DNA of 64,000 nucleotides from Roseateles asaccharophilus (lineage in GTDB: Bacteria; Pseudomonadota; Gammaproteobacteria; Burkholderiales; Burkholderiaceae_C), in the NCBI RefSeq assembly GCF_004362405.1, contig NZ_SNXE01000005.1, forward strand, positions 1 through 64,000, given 5' to 3'. Under the pieces are notes generated by a model, which worked only from the letters and a program-made list of their open reading frames with translations, was not told the DNA's origin and ran no database searches. Position numbers and translations under genes: made by a program. This document shows, in pieces, positions 56,786-64,000 of this stretch; position 1 is the first letter of the stretch; each line of letters starts with the position of its first letter.

Positions 56786-58082
56786 GGGGCCGTGGCGTTG
56801 CTGGACTGAGCTGAGATGCCAGGACCTTGTCGATCGTCTTCCCATCCATGTCAACGATCTCGAAGCACCAGCCTTCCCATTCCACCCGGTCGGCCACCCT
56901 GGGCAGGCGGCCCGAGAGCAGCATCATCATGCCGCTGAGCGTGTGGTAGCGGCCACGCTCTTCCTCCGGCACGGCGTCCAGCTCCAGGCGGTCCTTGAGT
57001 TCCGGAATCGGGATATGCCCGTCAAGCAGCCATGAGCCATCCTCGCGCTTGACGGCCCAAGCGTCGGTCGGATTGCCTGGCTGGAACTCGCCCGTGATGG
57101 CCTCCACCAGATCTTGCAGCGTGACCAGGCCCTGCACCTCACCGTACTCGTCGATGACGAAGGCCATGTGCATGTCGGAGGAACGGAAGTTCTCCAGCAA
57201 CTCCATGCCGGTCAGGGTCTCGGGAACGTACAGCGGCGGTTGCAGATGGTCCTCTAACCGTGTGTCACTGCCGCGCACCAGTTGAGAAAGCAAAGGGCGT
57301 GCGTTGACGACGCCGACGATGTCGTGCAGCCCGTCGCGAACGACTGGGAAGCGGGCATGGTTGGAGGCTTCGATCCGTTTCAGGTTTTCCTCGATGGGCT
57401 CGTTAAGGTCGAGGTAGACCATGTCGCCGCGAGGCACCATCAAAGAGCTGATCTGACGGTCGTCGAGCCGAAAGACATTGCGCACCATGGTGTGCTCATG
57501 CGATTCAATCACGCCTGCGCTCGTGCCCTCTGCGAGCACGGCGTGAATCTCTTCCTCCGTGACATTGAAGCTGCTGTTGGCTTTCACGCCCAGCAAGCGC
57601 AACAAGGCATTGGTCGATCCGGACAAGAGGCGCACAAAGGGCTTCGTCGCCATGGCCAGGGCCGATATGGGGGTCGCAACCAGCCTGGCCACCGTCTCGG
57701 GGCTGGATTGCCCGAGTCGCTTGGGAACCAACTCGCCCAGCACGATGGAGAAATAGGTGATCAGCACCACGACCAAGATCGTACTGGCCGGCCCGGCGTA
57801 TTCGCTGGGTAGTCCAAGGGTTTGCAGCCATTGGGACAGCGGCCCAGCCAGCGCGGCCTCGCCGACGATACCGTTGAGCACCCCGATGGAGGTAATGCCG
57901 ATCTGAATGGTCGACAGGAAGCGGGTTGGATCCTCGCCAAGCTTGACGGCCGCCATGGCGGCCTTGTCCCCTTCGTCGATGAGTTTTTGCATGCGGGCTT
58001 TGCGCGCCGTGACCAGCGCGATTTCCGACATGGCGAAGAGGCCGTTGATGAGGATCAGGACAAACAGTAAGGCAATTTCCAT
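56769..58082 (-). CDS. CNNM/TlyC (hemolysin C) family protein
   Basis: A 437-residue membrane protein. The DUF21/CNNM domain (1-195) starts MEIALLFVLILINGLFAMSEIALV and includes ITYFSIVLGELVPKRLGQ. A CBS pair (about 215-335) has MVPRGDMVYLDL and FVIDEYGEVQGLVTLQDLVEAITGE. A CorC_HlyC domain (about 345-430) has DGSWLLDGHIPIPEL. Family members transport or sense Mg2+ and Co2+; the haemolysin name is historical. Confidence 0.92.
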   Translation of the reverse strand: MEIALLFVLILINGLFAMSEIALVTARKARMQKLIDEGDKAAMAAVKLGEDPTRFLSTIQIGITSIGVLNGIVGEAALAGPLSQWLQTLGLPSEYAGPASTILVVVLITYFSIVLGELVPKRLGQSSPETVARLVATPISALAMATKPFVRLLSGSTNALLRLLGVKANSSFNVTEEEIHAVLAEGTSAGVIESHEHTMVRNVFRLDDRQISSLMVPRGDMVYLDLNEPIEENLKRIEASNHARFPVVRDGLHDIVGVVNARPLLSQLVRGSDTRLEDHLQPPLYVPETLTGMELLENFRSSDMHMAFVIDEYGEVQGLVTLQDLVEAITGEFQPGNPTDAWAVKREDGSWLLDGHIPIPELKDRLELDAVPEEERGRYHTLSGMMMLLSGRLPRVADRVEWEGWCFEIVDMDGKTIDKVLASQLSPATPRPHEQRS

Positions 58083-58195
58083 GACAGTCTTAGTTCTACG
58101 CCATCGACGGGTGAGCCGATGGCCGGAATGCGGCCGCCGTCCGCGGGGCTGGCATCAGCCACGTCGCGGAGGTCCGCATACGCAATGAATGCGCG

Positions 58196-58552
58196 CTAGG
58201 CTGCGCGCGATGCTGCGCGGTTGGGTGGGCGCAGCAGACTGTCTTGCCGGTCCCTCAGAGGGCGGCCGTCGTGAGCGGCATGGAATCGCTCCGGCTGAGT
58301 GGAGGCCAGTCGCAGGACCGCTACCGGCATGGGGACCTCGGCCATGTCGTCGGAGGTATCGCCCAGTTCGTAGGCCAAATCCGCGACGTTGCCCAGAAAT
58401 TCGTCGCTCAAGGACTCCGGGTTTTGCTGCCCTTCGACCACCAGATGGCCAGCACCCGCACTGATGGGCGTGAACTTCGCAACGCCGATGGCGGCAAGGC
58501 CGTACGCCAGAACAAGCAGCGTGATGACGAGGGCGCGAAGCCGGGGGAGCAT
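58196..58552 (-). CDS. Small single-span protein, uncharacterised
   Basis: A 118-residue frame starting MLPRLRALVITLLVLAYGLAAIGVAKF, a signal anchor or signal peptide, followed by an acidic segment (ESLSDEFLGNVADLAYELGDTSDDMAEVPM) and an Arg-rich tail. Read on the minus strand it has GGGG-rich context but no family match that I know. An in-frame extension of 7 codons upstream exists. It could be secreted. Confidence 0.5.
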   Translation of the reverse strand: MLPRLRALVITLLVLAYGLAAIGVAKFTPISAGAGHLVVEGQQNPESLSDEFLGNVADLAYELGDTSDDMAEVPMPVAVLRLASTQPERFHAAHDGRPLRDRQDSLLRPPNRAASRAA

Positions 58553-58628
58553 GGCTGAATTGTATCCGGGCAAGCTTGGACCGCAGGCTGACAGGCCCGA
58601 GCAGTGGCGGTGGCACCGCCCTGACTCG

Positions 58629-58767
58629 GGGCCTGCACCGCTTCTGCCAGCACGGTTGCGGCCGCAGCGAAGGGGCGGCGGACTTCATGATGATCTGGCG
58701 CCAGGAGGGTGCCGGCGCGCAGTGGCGCATCACCCGCGTGCTGAGCTACGGGCATCGCGCGCTGTGA
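58629..58767 (+). pseudogene. 3' fragment of the SnoaL/NTF2-like lipoprotein gene (copy 2)
   Basis: This block repeats the last ~46 codons of the gene at 55660 (its 56093-56232): LHRFCQHGCGRSEGAADFMMIWRQEGAGAQWRITRVLSYGHRAL and the same TGA. Identity is high at DNA level but with substitutions and a small length change near CGCGR. There is no signal peptide or N-terminal domain, so it is a remnant. The sequence before it does not match the parent gene. Confidence 0.85.
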
Positions 58768-58887
58768 GCCCAACACAGCCCCCTCGGCGAGATCGCCATC
58801 CGCAAGATTCGCGTGCCCGGTGGCCATGAGCGCGCCCAGGGGCGGGGCATTGGCCGTGCGGGACCGCCGCAACCAGGGCGGGCTCAG

Positions 58888-59634
58888 TCAATCAAGCCCG
58901 GTCTTGCCGTCGGACCAATAGGCTTTGGTGAGTATTTGGCTCGCGGGCACGCCCTCATGCCGTAGCGCGCGCAGGAGGTGCTGCACCGTGTGGGCGCGAC
59001 CGGCCAGCACGAGCTGCGACCGTGGCCCGAGCCGCGCCGTCGCGGCCTGGACCATCGCGTCCCGGTGAAGCCCGTCGATGTGCGCGGCCAGCGCCGTGGC
59101 GGGTAGGTCCAGCGTGTCCAGCAGAGGCTGGATCGCGGCCGGGTTGCAGGTCTCAAAGATGGCGCGGGCCGGTCGCCACGCCGCCGCGAGGCCGATCGCG
59201 GTCTCGTCACCCAGGAGCAGGCCGTAGCGAGGATCTCGGTCGGCCAAGGCCAGCGAGCGGCGTGGCCCGAGCAGGCCCACAGCCTGTCCGGGCGAGGCCC
59301 GGCGCACCCACTCGCTGCCCGGCCCGATGGCCAGGGCATGGGCCAGGATCCGCGTGTGCCCCCTCGCGGCATCCCAGTCGATGGGGGTGTAGGTGCGGGT
59401 CAGCAGGCCCGGGCCGATCCTGAGCTGCAACTTGTCGCCCGCATTCCAGCGCACATCGCGCAAAGCCGGGCCCTGCAGGGTGATGAGGTGCATGCCGCCG
59501 CCCATCGCGCGGTTCTCGGCCACCTCGGCTGCGCGGAAGAACACCCGGCTGAGCAGCCGTGCGCCAAGTCCGGCGCGGGGTTCGGGCTCGCGCGGCAGTG
59601 CGGACGATGAGGTGGAGGCAGATGGCTCGTTCAT
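58888..59634 (-). CDS. Siderophore-interacting protein (ViuB/YqjH-like FAD ferric reductase)
   Basis: A 248-residue flavoprotein of the SIP family, which releases iron from ferric siderophores in the cytoplasm. The FAD-binding motif is RTYTPIDWD (about residue 80), the nucleotide-site GDETAIGLAAAW is near 140, and the C-terminal AYWSDGKTG resembles the KxYW signature of the group. It follows the DoxX gene by 90 bp on the same strand, and both diverge from a LysR gene. Confidence 0.88.
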   Translation of the reverse strand: MNEPSASTSSSALPREPEPRAGLGARLLSRVFFRAAEVAENRAMGGGMHLITLQGPALRDVRWNAGDKLQLRIGPGLLTRTYTPIDWDAARGHTRILAHALAIGPGSEWVRRASPGQAVGLLGPRRSLALADRDPRYGLLLGDETAIGLAAAWRPARAIFETCNPAAIQPLLDTLDLPATALAAHIDGLHRDAMVQAATARLGPRSQLVLAGRAHTVQHLLRALRHEGVPASQILTKAYWSDGKTGLD

Positions 59635-59724
59635 GCGGTGTGGCGGGCGCGCTCAGGGCCCGAAGCGGAAGCTGGACAAGGGCGGTGCGCCTCGTAGCGC
59701 GGCCCAGTTGCGCGAGGCCGGGGC

Positions 59725-60147
59725 TCAGCGCGCCGGCGACAAGGGCAGCGCACGCGTGCGGCCCCAGAGCACAAAGGCGGCCAGGGCCAGCAGCATCAGG
59801 TTCATCGGCAGCACCAGGGCTTCACCGCGCATCAGGTGAAAGCCCATGGCCAGCATCTGCAGGACGATGATGCCGGCGGCGGCCAGCACGCTCAGGCGCG
59901 GCTGGATGCGCAGCAGGGCCGGCAGCACGATGCCCAAGCCGCCCAGCAGGTCCACCACGCCGGTGAATGCGGCCAGGCTCGGCCGCGCCGCGACCCAGGG
60001 CGCCATCTTGGCCGCCTGCTCCAGCGGCATGCCCAGCTTCATATAGGCGCCCCAGAGCAGGAAAAAGGCCAGCGCGCTCTGGGCGAGCCAGAGGAAGGCG
60101 CCGAGCAGCCTGCGGGGCTGAGCGGGAACGAGGGTGTCGGTGATCAT
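59725..60147 (-). CDS. DoxX family membrane protein
   Basis: A 140-residue protein with four helices. Family features are ALAFFLLWGAYMKLGMP near the first helix, FTGVVDLLGGLGIVLPALLRIQPRLSVLAAAGIIVLQMLAMGFHLMRGE in the middle, and NLMLLALAAFVLWGR at the end. DoxX proteins are linked to thiosulfate oxidation or oxidative-stress complexes, but most are uncharacterised. Next to a divergent LysR gene that probably controls it. Confidence 0.85.
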   Translation of the reverse strand: MITDTLVPAQPRRLLGAFLWLAQSALAFFLLWGAYMKLGMPLEQAAKMAPWVAARPSLAAFTGVVDLLGGLGIVLPALLRIQPRLSVLAAAGIIVLQMLAMGFHLMRGEALVLPMNLMLLALAAFVLWGRTRALPLSPAR

Positions 60148-60247
60148 GGTCCTGTCCTTTGCAAGTGGGGCGGCTGGCGATCAGCCGCACAGGCGCAAAG
60201 TTAAGGCCGGCCAACAATTCACGGAAGCGATAATCTTTTGATGTTTA

Positions 60248-60266
60248 CCATCTATGGAGTAGATGG
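60248..60266. promoter_or_regulatory. Perfect inverted repeat at the start of the lysR gene (candidate operator)
   Basis: CCATCTA-TGGAG-TAGATGG is a perfect 7-bp inverted repeat with a 5-bp spacer, ending 3 bp before the GTG start. The TGGAG centre is also the likely ribosome-binding site, so a bound regulator, or an RNA hairpin of the same sequence, could block translation. It sits in the spacer between lysR and the divergent doxX-SIP genes. Confidence 0.6.
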
Positions 60267-60269
60267 AAA

Positions 60270-61271
60270 GTGATTGGAAGCCTGACGCTGGACCAACTTC
60301 GCGTGCTCGTGGCCATCGAGGACGCCGGCAGCTTTTCCGCGGCAGGGCGTCGCCTGAGGCGCGTTCAGTCGGCCATCAGCCATACCGTCCAGGCGCTCGA
60401 AGAAGCCCAGGGGCTGCTGCTGTTCGACCGCAGCTCCCGCACGCCGCGCTTCACCGAGGCCGGCCGCGCGCTCGTGACGCAGGCGCGTCAGGTGCTGCGG
60501 CAGGCCGAGGTGTTCGAGCGCACGGCCCAGGCCATTGCCGCCGGCCTGGAACCCGAGCTGCCGATCGCCATCGACAGCTTTGTTCCGACCCAGCCCGTCA
60601 TCCGCAGCCTGGCGGGCCTGCAGTCGCAGTACCCGGACCTGGCCGTCACGCTCTACACCGAGGGTATGGGCTCGGCGGAGCGGCGCGTCCGCGACGGCAG
60701 CGCCACCCTCGGGCTCTGCGCACTCCTGCCCTCGATGGCGCAGGAGCTTCAGGCCACGCCGCTGACGCAGATCACCATGGTGCCGGTGGTGGCGCCGTCG
60801 CATCCGCTCGCGAGCGAGCCACGGGGCATCACCCGCGACATTCTGGCCGAGCATGTGCAACTCATCCTGACCGACCCCCAGCAGCGACCGGGCCCCAGCT
60901 TCAGCGTGGTCAGCACCCGGCTGTGGCGCTTCGTCGACATCTCACGGCGCCTGGAGTTCCTGCTGGCGGGATTCGGCTGGGGGACCATGCCGCGGCACCT
61001 GGTCCAGGAACATCTCGATGCCGGATCGCTGCTGGCCCTGGACATCGATGACCCCGGCCTGATGCCGCCTGCGATCGGTCTGTTCGCTGTGCACGACCGC
61101 CAGCGCCCCTTGGGCATGGGCGCGCGCTGGCTGCTGCAGGACTTGCAGCGTCAGGCCTGGCTGGGGGCCGATGCGCCCCCGATACCGTCCGCCCCCGTCC
61201 TCAGCGTTTTGCCTTGCCGGACAGCGCTTGCTGCACCGACTCCAGCACCAGCGCAGGATCGTCCCACATGA
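60270..61271 (+). CDS. LysR-type transcriptional regulator
   Basis: A 333-residue LysR protein. The helix-turn-helix spans about 5-65 (LDQLRVLVAIEDAGSFSAAGRRLRRVQSAISHTVQALEEA) and the effector domain about 90-300. The GTG at 60270 is chosen because the conserved N-terminus begins there; TGGAG lies about 10 bases upstream. It is divergent from doxX-SIP and likely regulates them. The C-terminal 25 residues overlap the convergent hydrolase gene by 71 bp and may be non-conserved tail. Confidence 0.9.
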   Translation: MIGSLTLDQLRVLVAIEDAGSFSAAGRRLRRVQSAISHTVQALEEAQGLLLFDRSSRTPRFTEAGRALVTQARQVLRQAEVFERTAQAIAAGLEPELPIAIDSFVPTQPVIRSLAGLQSQYPDLAVTLYTEGMGSAERRVRDGSATLGLCALLPSMAQELQATPLTQITMVPVVAPSHPLASEPRGITRDILAEHVQLILTDPQQRPGPSFSVVSTRLWRFVDISRRLEFLLAGFGWGTMPRHLVQEHLDAGSLLALDIDDPGLMPPAIGLFAVHDRQRPLGMGARWLLQDLQRQAWLGADAPPIPSAPVLSVLPCRTALAAPTPAPAQDRPT

Positions 61272-62151
61272 GGAAGTGGTAGCCCCGCTCGCTCATCTTG
61301 AATTTCATGTCGGGCAGTCCGCGGTACTGGCTTTCAAACAGCGCTTGCGTGCTTTGCTGCGTGCTGCCCATGCGCGCATAGGCGGCCCAAGCGCCCAGCA
61401 CCGTGGTGGGCGCCTTGATTCGCGGCAGCAAGGGGCGCAGGTCGGTGGTCCAGAGTTCGAACATGGCCTGCCCGGTGGTGGGGTTGTCGCTGTCCACACC
61501 CCATTGAACGATGGTCTCTGCGCGGCGCGTGTCCAGCGTCATGGTGGCGGCCATGGGGGCCAGCATGGCCCGCTTTCGTTCGGCCGGTGCCGGCTGGCTC
61601 ATGCCGCTGCGCATACCTTCGGCCATGGGCCGCACGGTTTCTAGGGTCGCGTTGGGGTTCTGTGAGGCGGCCAGAAAGGGCAGGGAATCCACCACGACCA
61701 GACTTTGCACCGAGTTGTCCGTGTCAGCGGCCAGCATCAGCCCCAATGCGCCGCCGAGGCTGTGGCCCACGACCACGGCGCCCTGGGGAGCCTGGGCCTT
61801 CAGGAAGTCCTTGAGCTGCGCCTTGCTGGCCTCCAGGAATTTGCCGGCCATGGCTGGCGCCGCAGGCTTGCCGGCGAAGCCCGGCAGCTGGACCATCAGG
61901 CACTGCACGCCGGGTTGCAGGCGCTCGCAGGTTTCCTCCCAGACCGAGGCGGCGCTGTTCACCCCCGGAATCATCAGCACGGGCTGTCCGCTGCCGCGCA
62001 CGGTGATGCTCAGGTCCTGAAACTGCACCGTCTGGGCTGCCGTGGCGCTGGTGCTCATCACAGCAGGCGCGGCTTGACTGGCCTGCGCGCCGGCACTGAA
62101 AAGCAAGCTGGACATTGCCAAGGCCAGGGCGCTGAACTGGAGGTGTTTCAT
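61201..62151 (-). CDS. Secreted alpha/beta-hydrolase
   Basis: A 316-residue alpha/beta-hydrolase with a signal peptide (LALAMSSLLFSAGAQA). The nucleophile elbow is VVGHSLGGALG (about residue 137), the oxyanion region is VLMIPGVNSAASVWEE, an acid candidate is in VLGAWAAYARMG, and the His is in ERGYHFLMWDDP near the C-terminus. Substrate unknown. The leader peptide points to the periplasm. The Shine-Dalgarno is weak. Confidence 0.88.
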   Translation of the reverse strand: MKHLQFSALALAMSSLLFSAGAQASQAAPAVMSTSATAAQTVQFQDLSITVRGSGQPVLMIPGVNSAASVWEETCERLQPGVQCLMVQLPGFAGKPAAPAMAGKFLEASKAQLKDFLKAQAPQGAVVVGHSLGGALGLMLAADTDNSVQSLVVVDSLPFLAASQNPNATLETVRPMAEGMRSGMSQPAPAERKRAMLAPMAATMTLDTRRAETIVQWGVDSDNPTTGQAMFELWTTDLRPLLPRIKAPTTVLGAWAAYARMGSTQQSTQALFESQYRGLPDMKFKMSERGYHFLMWDDPALVLESVQQALSGKAKR

Positions 62152-62488
62152 CTTGATCTTGCGAATTTGCGTTGAGGTGTAGGCATGGTGCCGCTTTGGC
62201 CGGTGGGCATTATGCTCACTGCGACGAACGGCAAGAGCAGGCGCTGATTGGACAGTGGGCAATGCTGAACGGCGGGCACCAGACCCAGTGCGGCCGCCTG
62301 GGCTGTCATCCCGAGGCCCGAGCGCTTGATGCCATCCAGAGCGCTTCTGCGCACCGGCTCAGGGCGCGCAGTGGCGCATCACCCGCGTGCTGAGCTACGG
62401 GCATTGCGCGCTGTGAGACCGGAGCGCCGGGGCGCAGGGCTACAGTTGCACAGGCGTCTTTACATGCAAGGCAATGCCAGGAGCTCAG
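62152..62488. other. Intergenic stretch holding a third lipoprotein-gene fragment
   Basis: 337 bp without an intact gene. It holds the short 3' remnant at 62371-62415 and the upstream region of the methyltransferase gene. A promoter for the minus-strand hydrolase must also be here, but no convincing -35/-10 pair was identified. Confidence 0.5.
62371..62415 (+). pseudogene. 3' fragment of the SnoaL/NTF2-like lipoprotein gene (copy 3)
   Basis: Matches the final 15 codons of the 55660 gene (AQWRITRVLSYGHCAL, stop TGA) with one Arg-to-Cys change. It shares TACGGGCAT with copy 2 rather than TATGGGCAC of the full gene, so it is closer to copy 2. The match begins abruptly after unrelated sequence and ends at the stop codon. 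Confidence 0.8.
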
Positions 62489-63109
62489 ATGCAATCCAAG
62501 GATCATTGGGAGCAGGTCTATACGAGCAAGCCCGAGGACGGCGTGAGCTGGTTTCAGGAACACGCGCGGCAGTCGGTTGAGCTCATCGCGCGCACGGGTG
62601 TGTCTAAGGACGCCAGCGTCATTGACGTGGGCGGTGGCGCTTCGACCTTGGTCGATGATTTGCTCGCCGATGGCTACCGCCGTCTCACCGTTCTGGACCT
62701 GTCCGAGGCGGCGTTGGCGGCTTCGCGCAAGCGCCTCGGCGAGCGGGCGTCGAGCGTGACGTGGCTCGCGGGCGACGTCACACAGCACGTATTCGCGCGG
62801 CACAGCTACGAGGTCTGGCACGACCGGGCCGTCTTCCACTTCCTGACCAGTCGCGAAGAGCGTGAGGCCTATGTCGCTGCGGTGCTTCGCGCGGTCAAGC
62901 CGGGCGGCCATGTCATCGTGGCGACCTTCGCCGAGGATGGCCCCGAGAAGTGCAGTGGCCTGCCGGTCATGCGCTACAGCCCCGACGGCTTGCACGCGGA
63001 GTTCGGTGCTCCTTTCACACTCCTGCAGCAGGAGCGCGAAGAGCATCGCACGCCCTTCGGCACCGTGCAGAAGTTCATCTACTGCCTGTGCCGCAAGGAG
63101 TCGAACTGA
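62489..63109 (+). CDS. Class I SAM-dependent methyltransferase
   Basis: A 206-residue Rossmann methyltransferase. The N-terminus KDHWEQVYTSKPEDGVSWFQEH is typical of small UbiE/thiopurine-like bacterial methyltransferases. The SAM motif is SVIDVGGGASTLVDDLL (about residues 42-58), acidic loop LTVLDLSEAALAASRKRL, and post-motif RAVKPGGHVIVATFAEDGPEKCSGLPV. The ATG at 62489 is chosen over 62474 because AGGAG sits 6 bases before it. Substrate unknown; related proteins methylate small molecules or metalloids. Confidence 0.88.
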   Translation: MQSKDHWEQVYTSKPEDGVSWFQEHARQSVELIARTGVSKDASVIDVGGGASTLVDDLLADGYRRLTVLDLSEAALAASRKRLGERASSVTWLAGDVTQHVFARHSYEVWHDRAVFHFLTSREEREAYVAAVLRAVKPGGHVIVATFAEDGPEKCSGLPVMRYSPDGLHAEFGAPFTLLQQEREEHRTPFGTVQKFIYCLCRKESN

Positions 63110-63201
63110 TCGCCGGGCATCTGGCCCAGCCGCATGCCCCGCTGTTGGAGGCCGAGGACGGTGCCGGCCCCCGCTGGGCCGCCAGGCCATGATGGGCGGC
63201 C

Positions 63202-63909
63202 CTAGTCGCAGCGATCCTGCGCGCCCACGAGCTTGAGCCCGGCGAACTCGGCCACCACCGACTCGCCCGTGTTGTCGGTATCCGCCGCCACCGCCACGAG
63301 TACGGGCTGGGCGCCGGCGGGCAGCCAGGTTCTGGCGTCTTCGGCCAGATGGCGGCGCTCCTGCACCCACTGCCCGGCCTGGGCGGCACCGCTGCGCTGG
63401 ACCACCATGCGGGTCTGCCCGGTGTAGGCATTGGGCGCGTGATGCCCCACGGGATGGCGGTTGTCCCAGACGTAGTTGAGGGCGGCGTCGGGCACGGCCT
63501 CGCCATACAGGCGGCGCGCAATCGCGAGCTGGGCCCGGGTGGGCCAGTCCAGGCTTTGCGGCGGCAGTCTGAAGGCGATGTACAGGCGGGCCGCATAGTC
63601 GTCACCGGCCTTCTTGCTCATATCAGCGCTCTGCAGGGGCGCGCTGATGCGCCAGCGCCAGCACAGCACGGGCCGGCTGGCCAGATCCACCGCCAGCGGC
63701 CGGGCCCACAGCGACATGCTGGACTGCGAGTTGATGCGCAGCACGCCGGTCTCGGCCTGGATCTCGAAGCGATTGGGGCGCAGCGTGGCGCCCAGGCGCT
63801 GCTCTTGCCAGCCTTCGGCCGCATCCCAGCGGGCGGACAAGTGCCCATCGCTGCCGGCCAGGGCCGCCGCCGACGAGAAGACCAAGGCGGCGATGCCGGC
63901 CGGGCTCAC
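63202..63909 (-). CDS. DUF3047 family secreted protein
   Basis: A 235-residue protein with a short signal-like N-terminus (GIAALVFSSAAALAGS) and a DUF3047 domain: SLWARPLAVDLASRPVLCWRWRISAPLQSADMSKKAGDDYAARLYIAF, ALNYVWDNRHPVG and VVAVAADTDNTGESVVAEFAGL. Function unknown. The GTG at 63909 overlaps the stop of the upstream gene (GTGA) and has GGAGG 8 bases before it, so it is translationally coupled to that membrane protein. Confidence 0.85.
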   Translation of the reverse strand: MSPAGIAALVFSSAAALAGSDGHLSARWDAAEGWQEQRLGATLRPNRFEIQAETGVLRINSQSSMSLWARPLAVDLASRPVLCWRWRISAPLQSADMSKKAGDDYAARLYIAFRLPPQSLDWPTRAQLAIARRLYGEAVPDAALNYVWDNRHPVGHHAPNAYTGQTRMVVQRSGAAQAGQWVQERRHLAEDARTWLPAGAQPVLVAVAADTDNTGESVVAEFAGLKLVGAQDRCD

Positions 63910-64000
63910 CAGCGCAGCCTCCGGGCGCCCAGGGCGGCCCCGGCCGCCATGCTGAGCAAAAGCCCCGCGGAGTACCAGAGCGCGACAAAGGCGGGGCTGC
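63906..64000 (-). CDS. C-terminal end of a membrane protein, possibly NrsF/DUF1109-like (partial)
   Basis: The minus-strand frame entering at the right edge reads PAFVALWYSAGLLLSMAAGA and then LGARRLRW before TGA. This is one membrane helix with a short Arg-rich tail. NrsF-type anti-sigma proteins (DUF1109) end in a similar helix plus LGPRLLRW-like tail, so that family is a suggestion only. Its stop overlaps the DUF3047 start. Confidence 0.4.
   Translation of the reverse strand, partial: SPAFVALWYSAGLLLSMAAGAALGARRLRW

Overview
The window is high-GC DNA with dense, often translationally coupled genes. Its gene content points to a betaproteobacterium of the order Burkholderiales, probably the Roseateles/Pelomonas/Rubrivivax/Sphaerotilaceae neighbourhood. 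Supporting signs are an SAH riboswitch before ahcY, a two-enzyme cyanophycin locus (cphA', cphA) with its ABC transporter/DUF1854 pair, the liuA-can-aceK-thiolase gene order, and a dapF-DUF484-xerC operon. This is inferred from gene families; no rRNA is present to confirm it.

Region by region. 1-1375: the head of a chromosomal integron, with the start of the first cassette gene (leaving the window on the left), an attI-like site, an integrase promoter carrying a perfect LexA box, and intI. 1515-5258: glmS, an Lrp/AsnC regulator and rlmI. 5295-11120: a tightly packed minus-strand operon of two LpxL-type acyltransferases, dapF, DUF484, xerC and a predicted outer-membrane protein. 11127-12479: metK behind a leader that folds as a SAM-II riboswitch with an extra hairpin. 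12624-16284: a signalling block with a CheY-like receiver, a degenerate receiver fused to a CheX-like domain, and two tandem REC-GGDEF diguanylate cyclases. 16361-18252: a YcaQ-like glycosylase-family protein and a HAD phosphatase. 18295-21666: SAH riboswitch, ahcY, tlyA and metF, which with metK form a methyl-cycle neighbourhood under two riboswitches. 21718-29354: ompW, pepQ, a LysE/ArgO exporter, cheY, two fasciclin-domain proteins, an HU protein and an SF1 helicase. 29427-33671: DUF2946, TonB-dependent receptor and PepSY membrane protein, a likely metal-uptake module. 33771-37876: a YitT-like protein, then FdhF-like oxidoreductase, a small winged-helix-like protein and FdhD. 37969-45718: cyanophycin synthesis (cphA', cphA) divergent from an ABC exporter and its DUF1854 partner. 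45719-48133: PACE efflux pump, LysR regulator and TerC. 48276-53356: a LiuR-type operator followed by liuA, can, aceK (with an in-frame repeat insertion) and thiolase.

53591-55347 is visibly lower in GC and holds a two-gene module, a DUF262 (DGQQR-type) protein overlapping by ATGA with a MAE_28990/MAE_18760-type HEPN RNase. It looks like a transferred defence or toxin system and sits where the leucine/isovalerate cluster would normally continue. From 55660 to the right edge the DNA is a patchwork: small lipoproteins, a CNNM/TlyC protein, two 3'-terminal fragments of the 55660 lipoprotein gene, a siderophore-interacting protein with DoxX under a divergent LysR gene with a perfect inverted repeat at its start, an alpha/beta hydrolase, a methyltransferase, a DUF3047 protein and the tail of a membrane protein.

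I saw no tRNA, rRNA, CRISPR array or insertion-sequence transposase.
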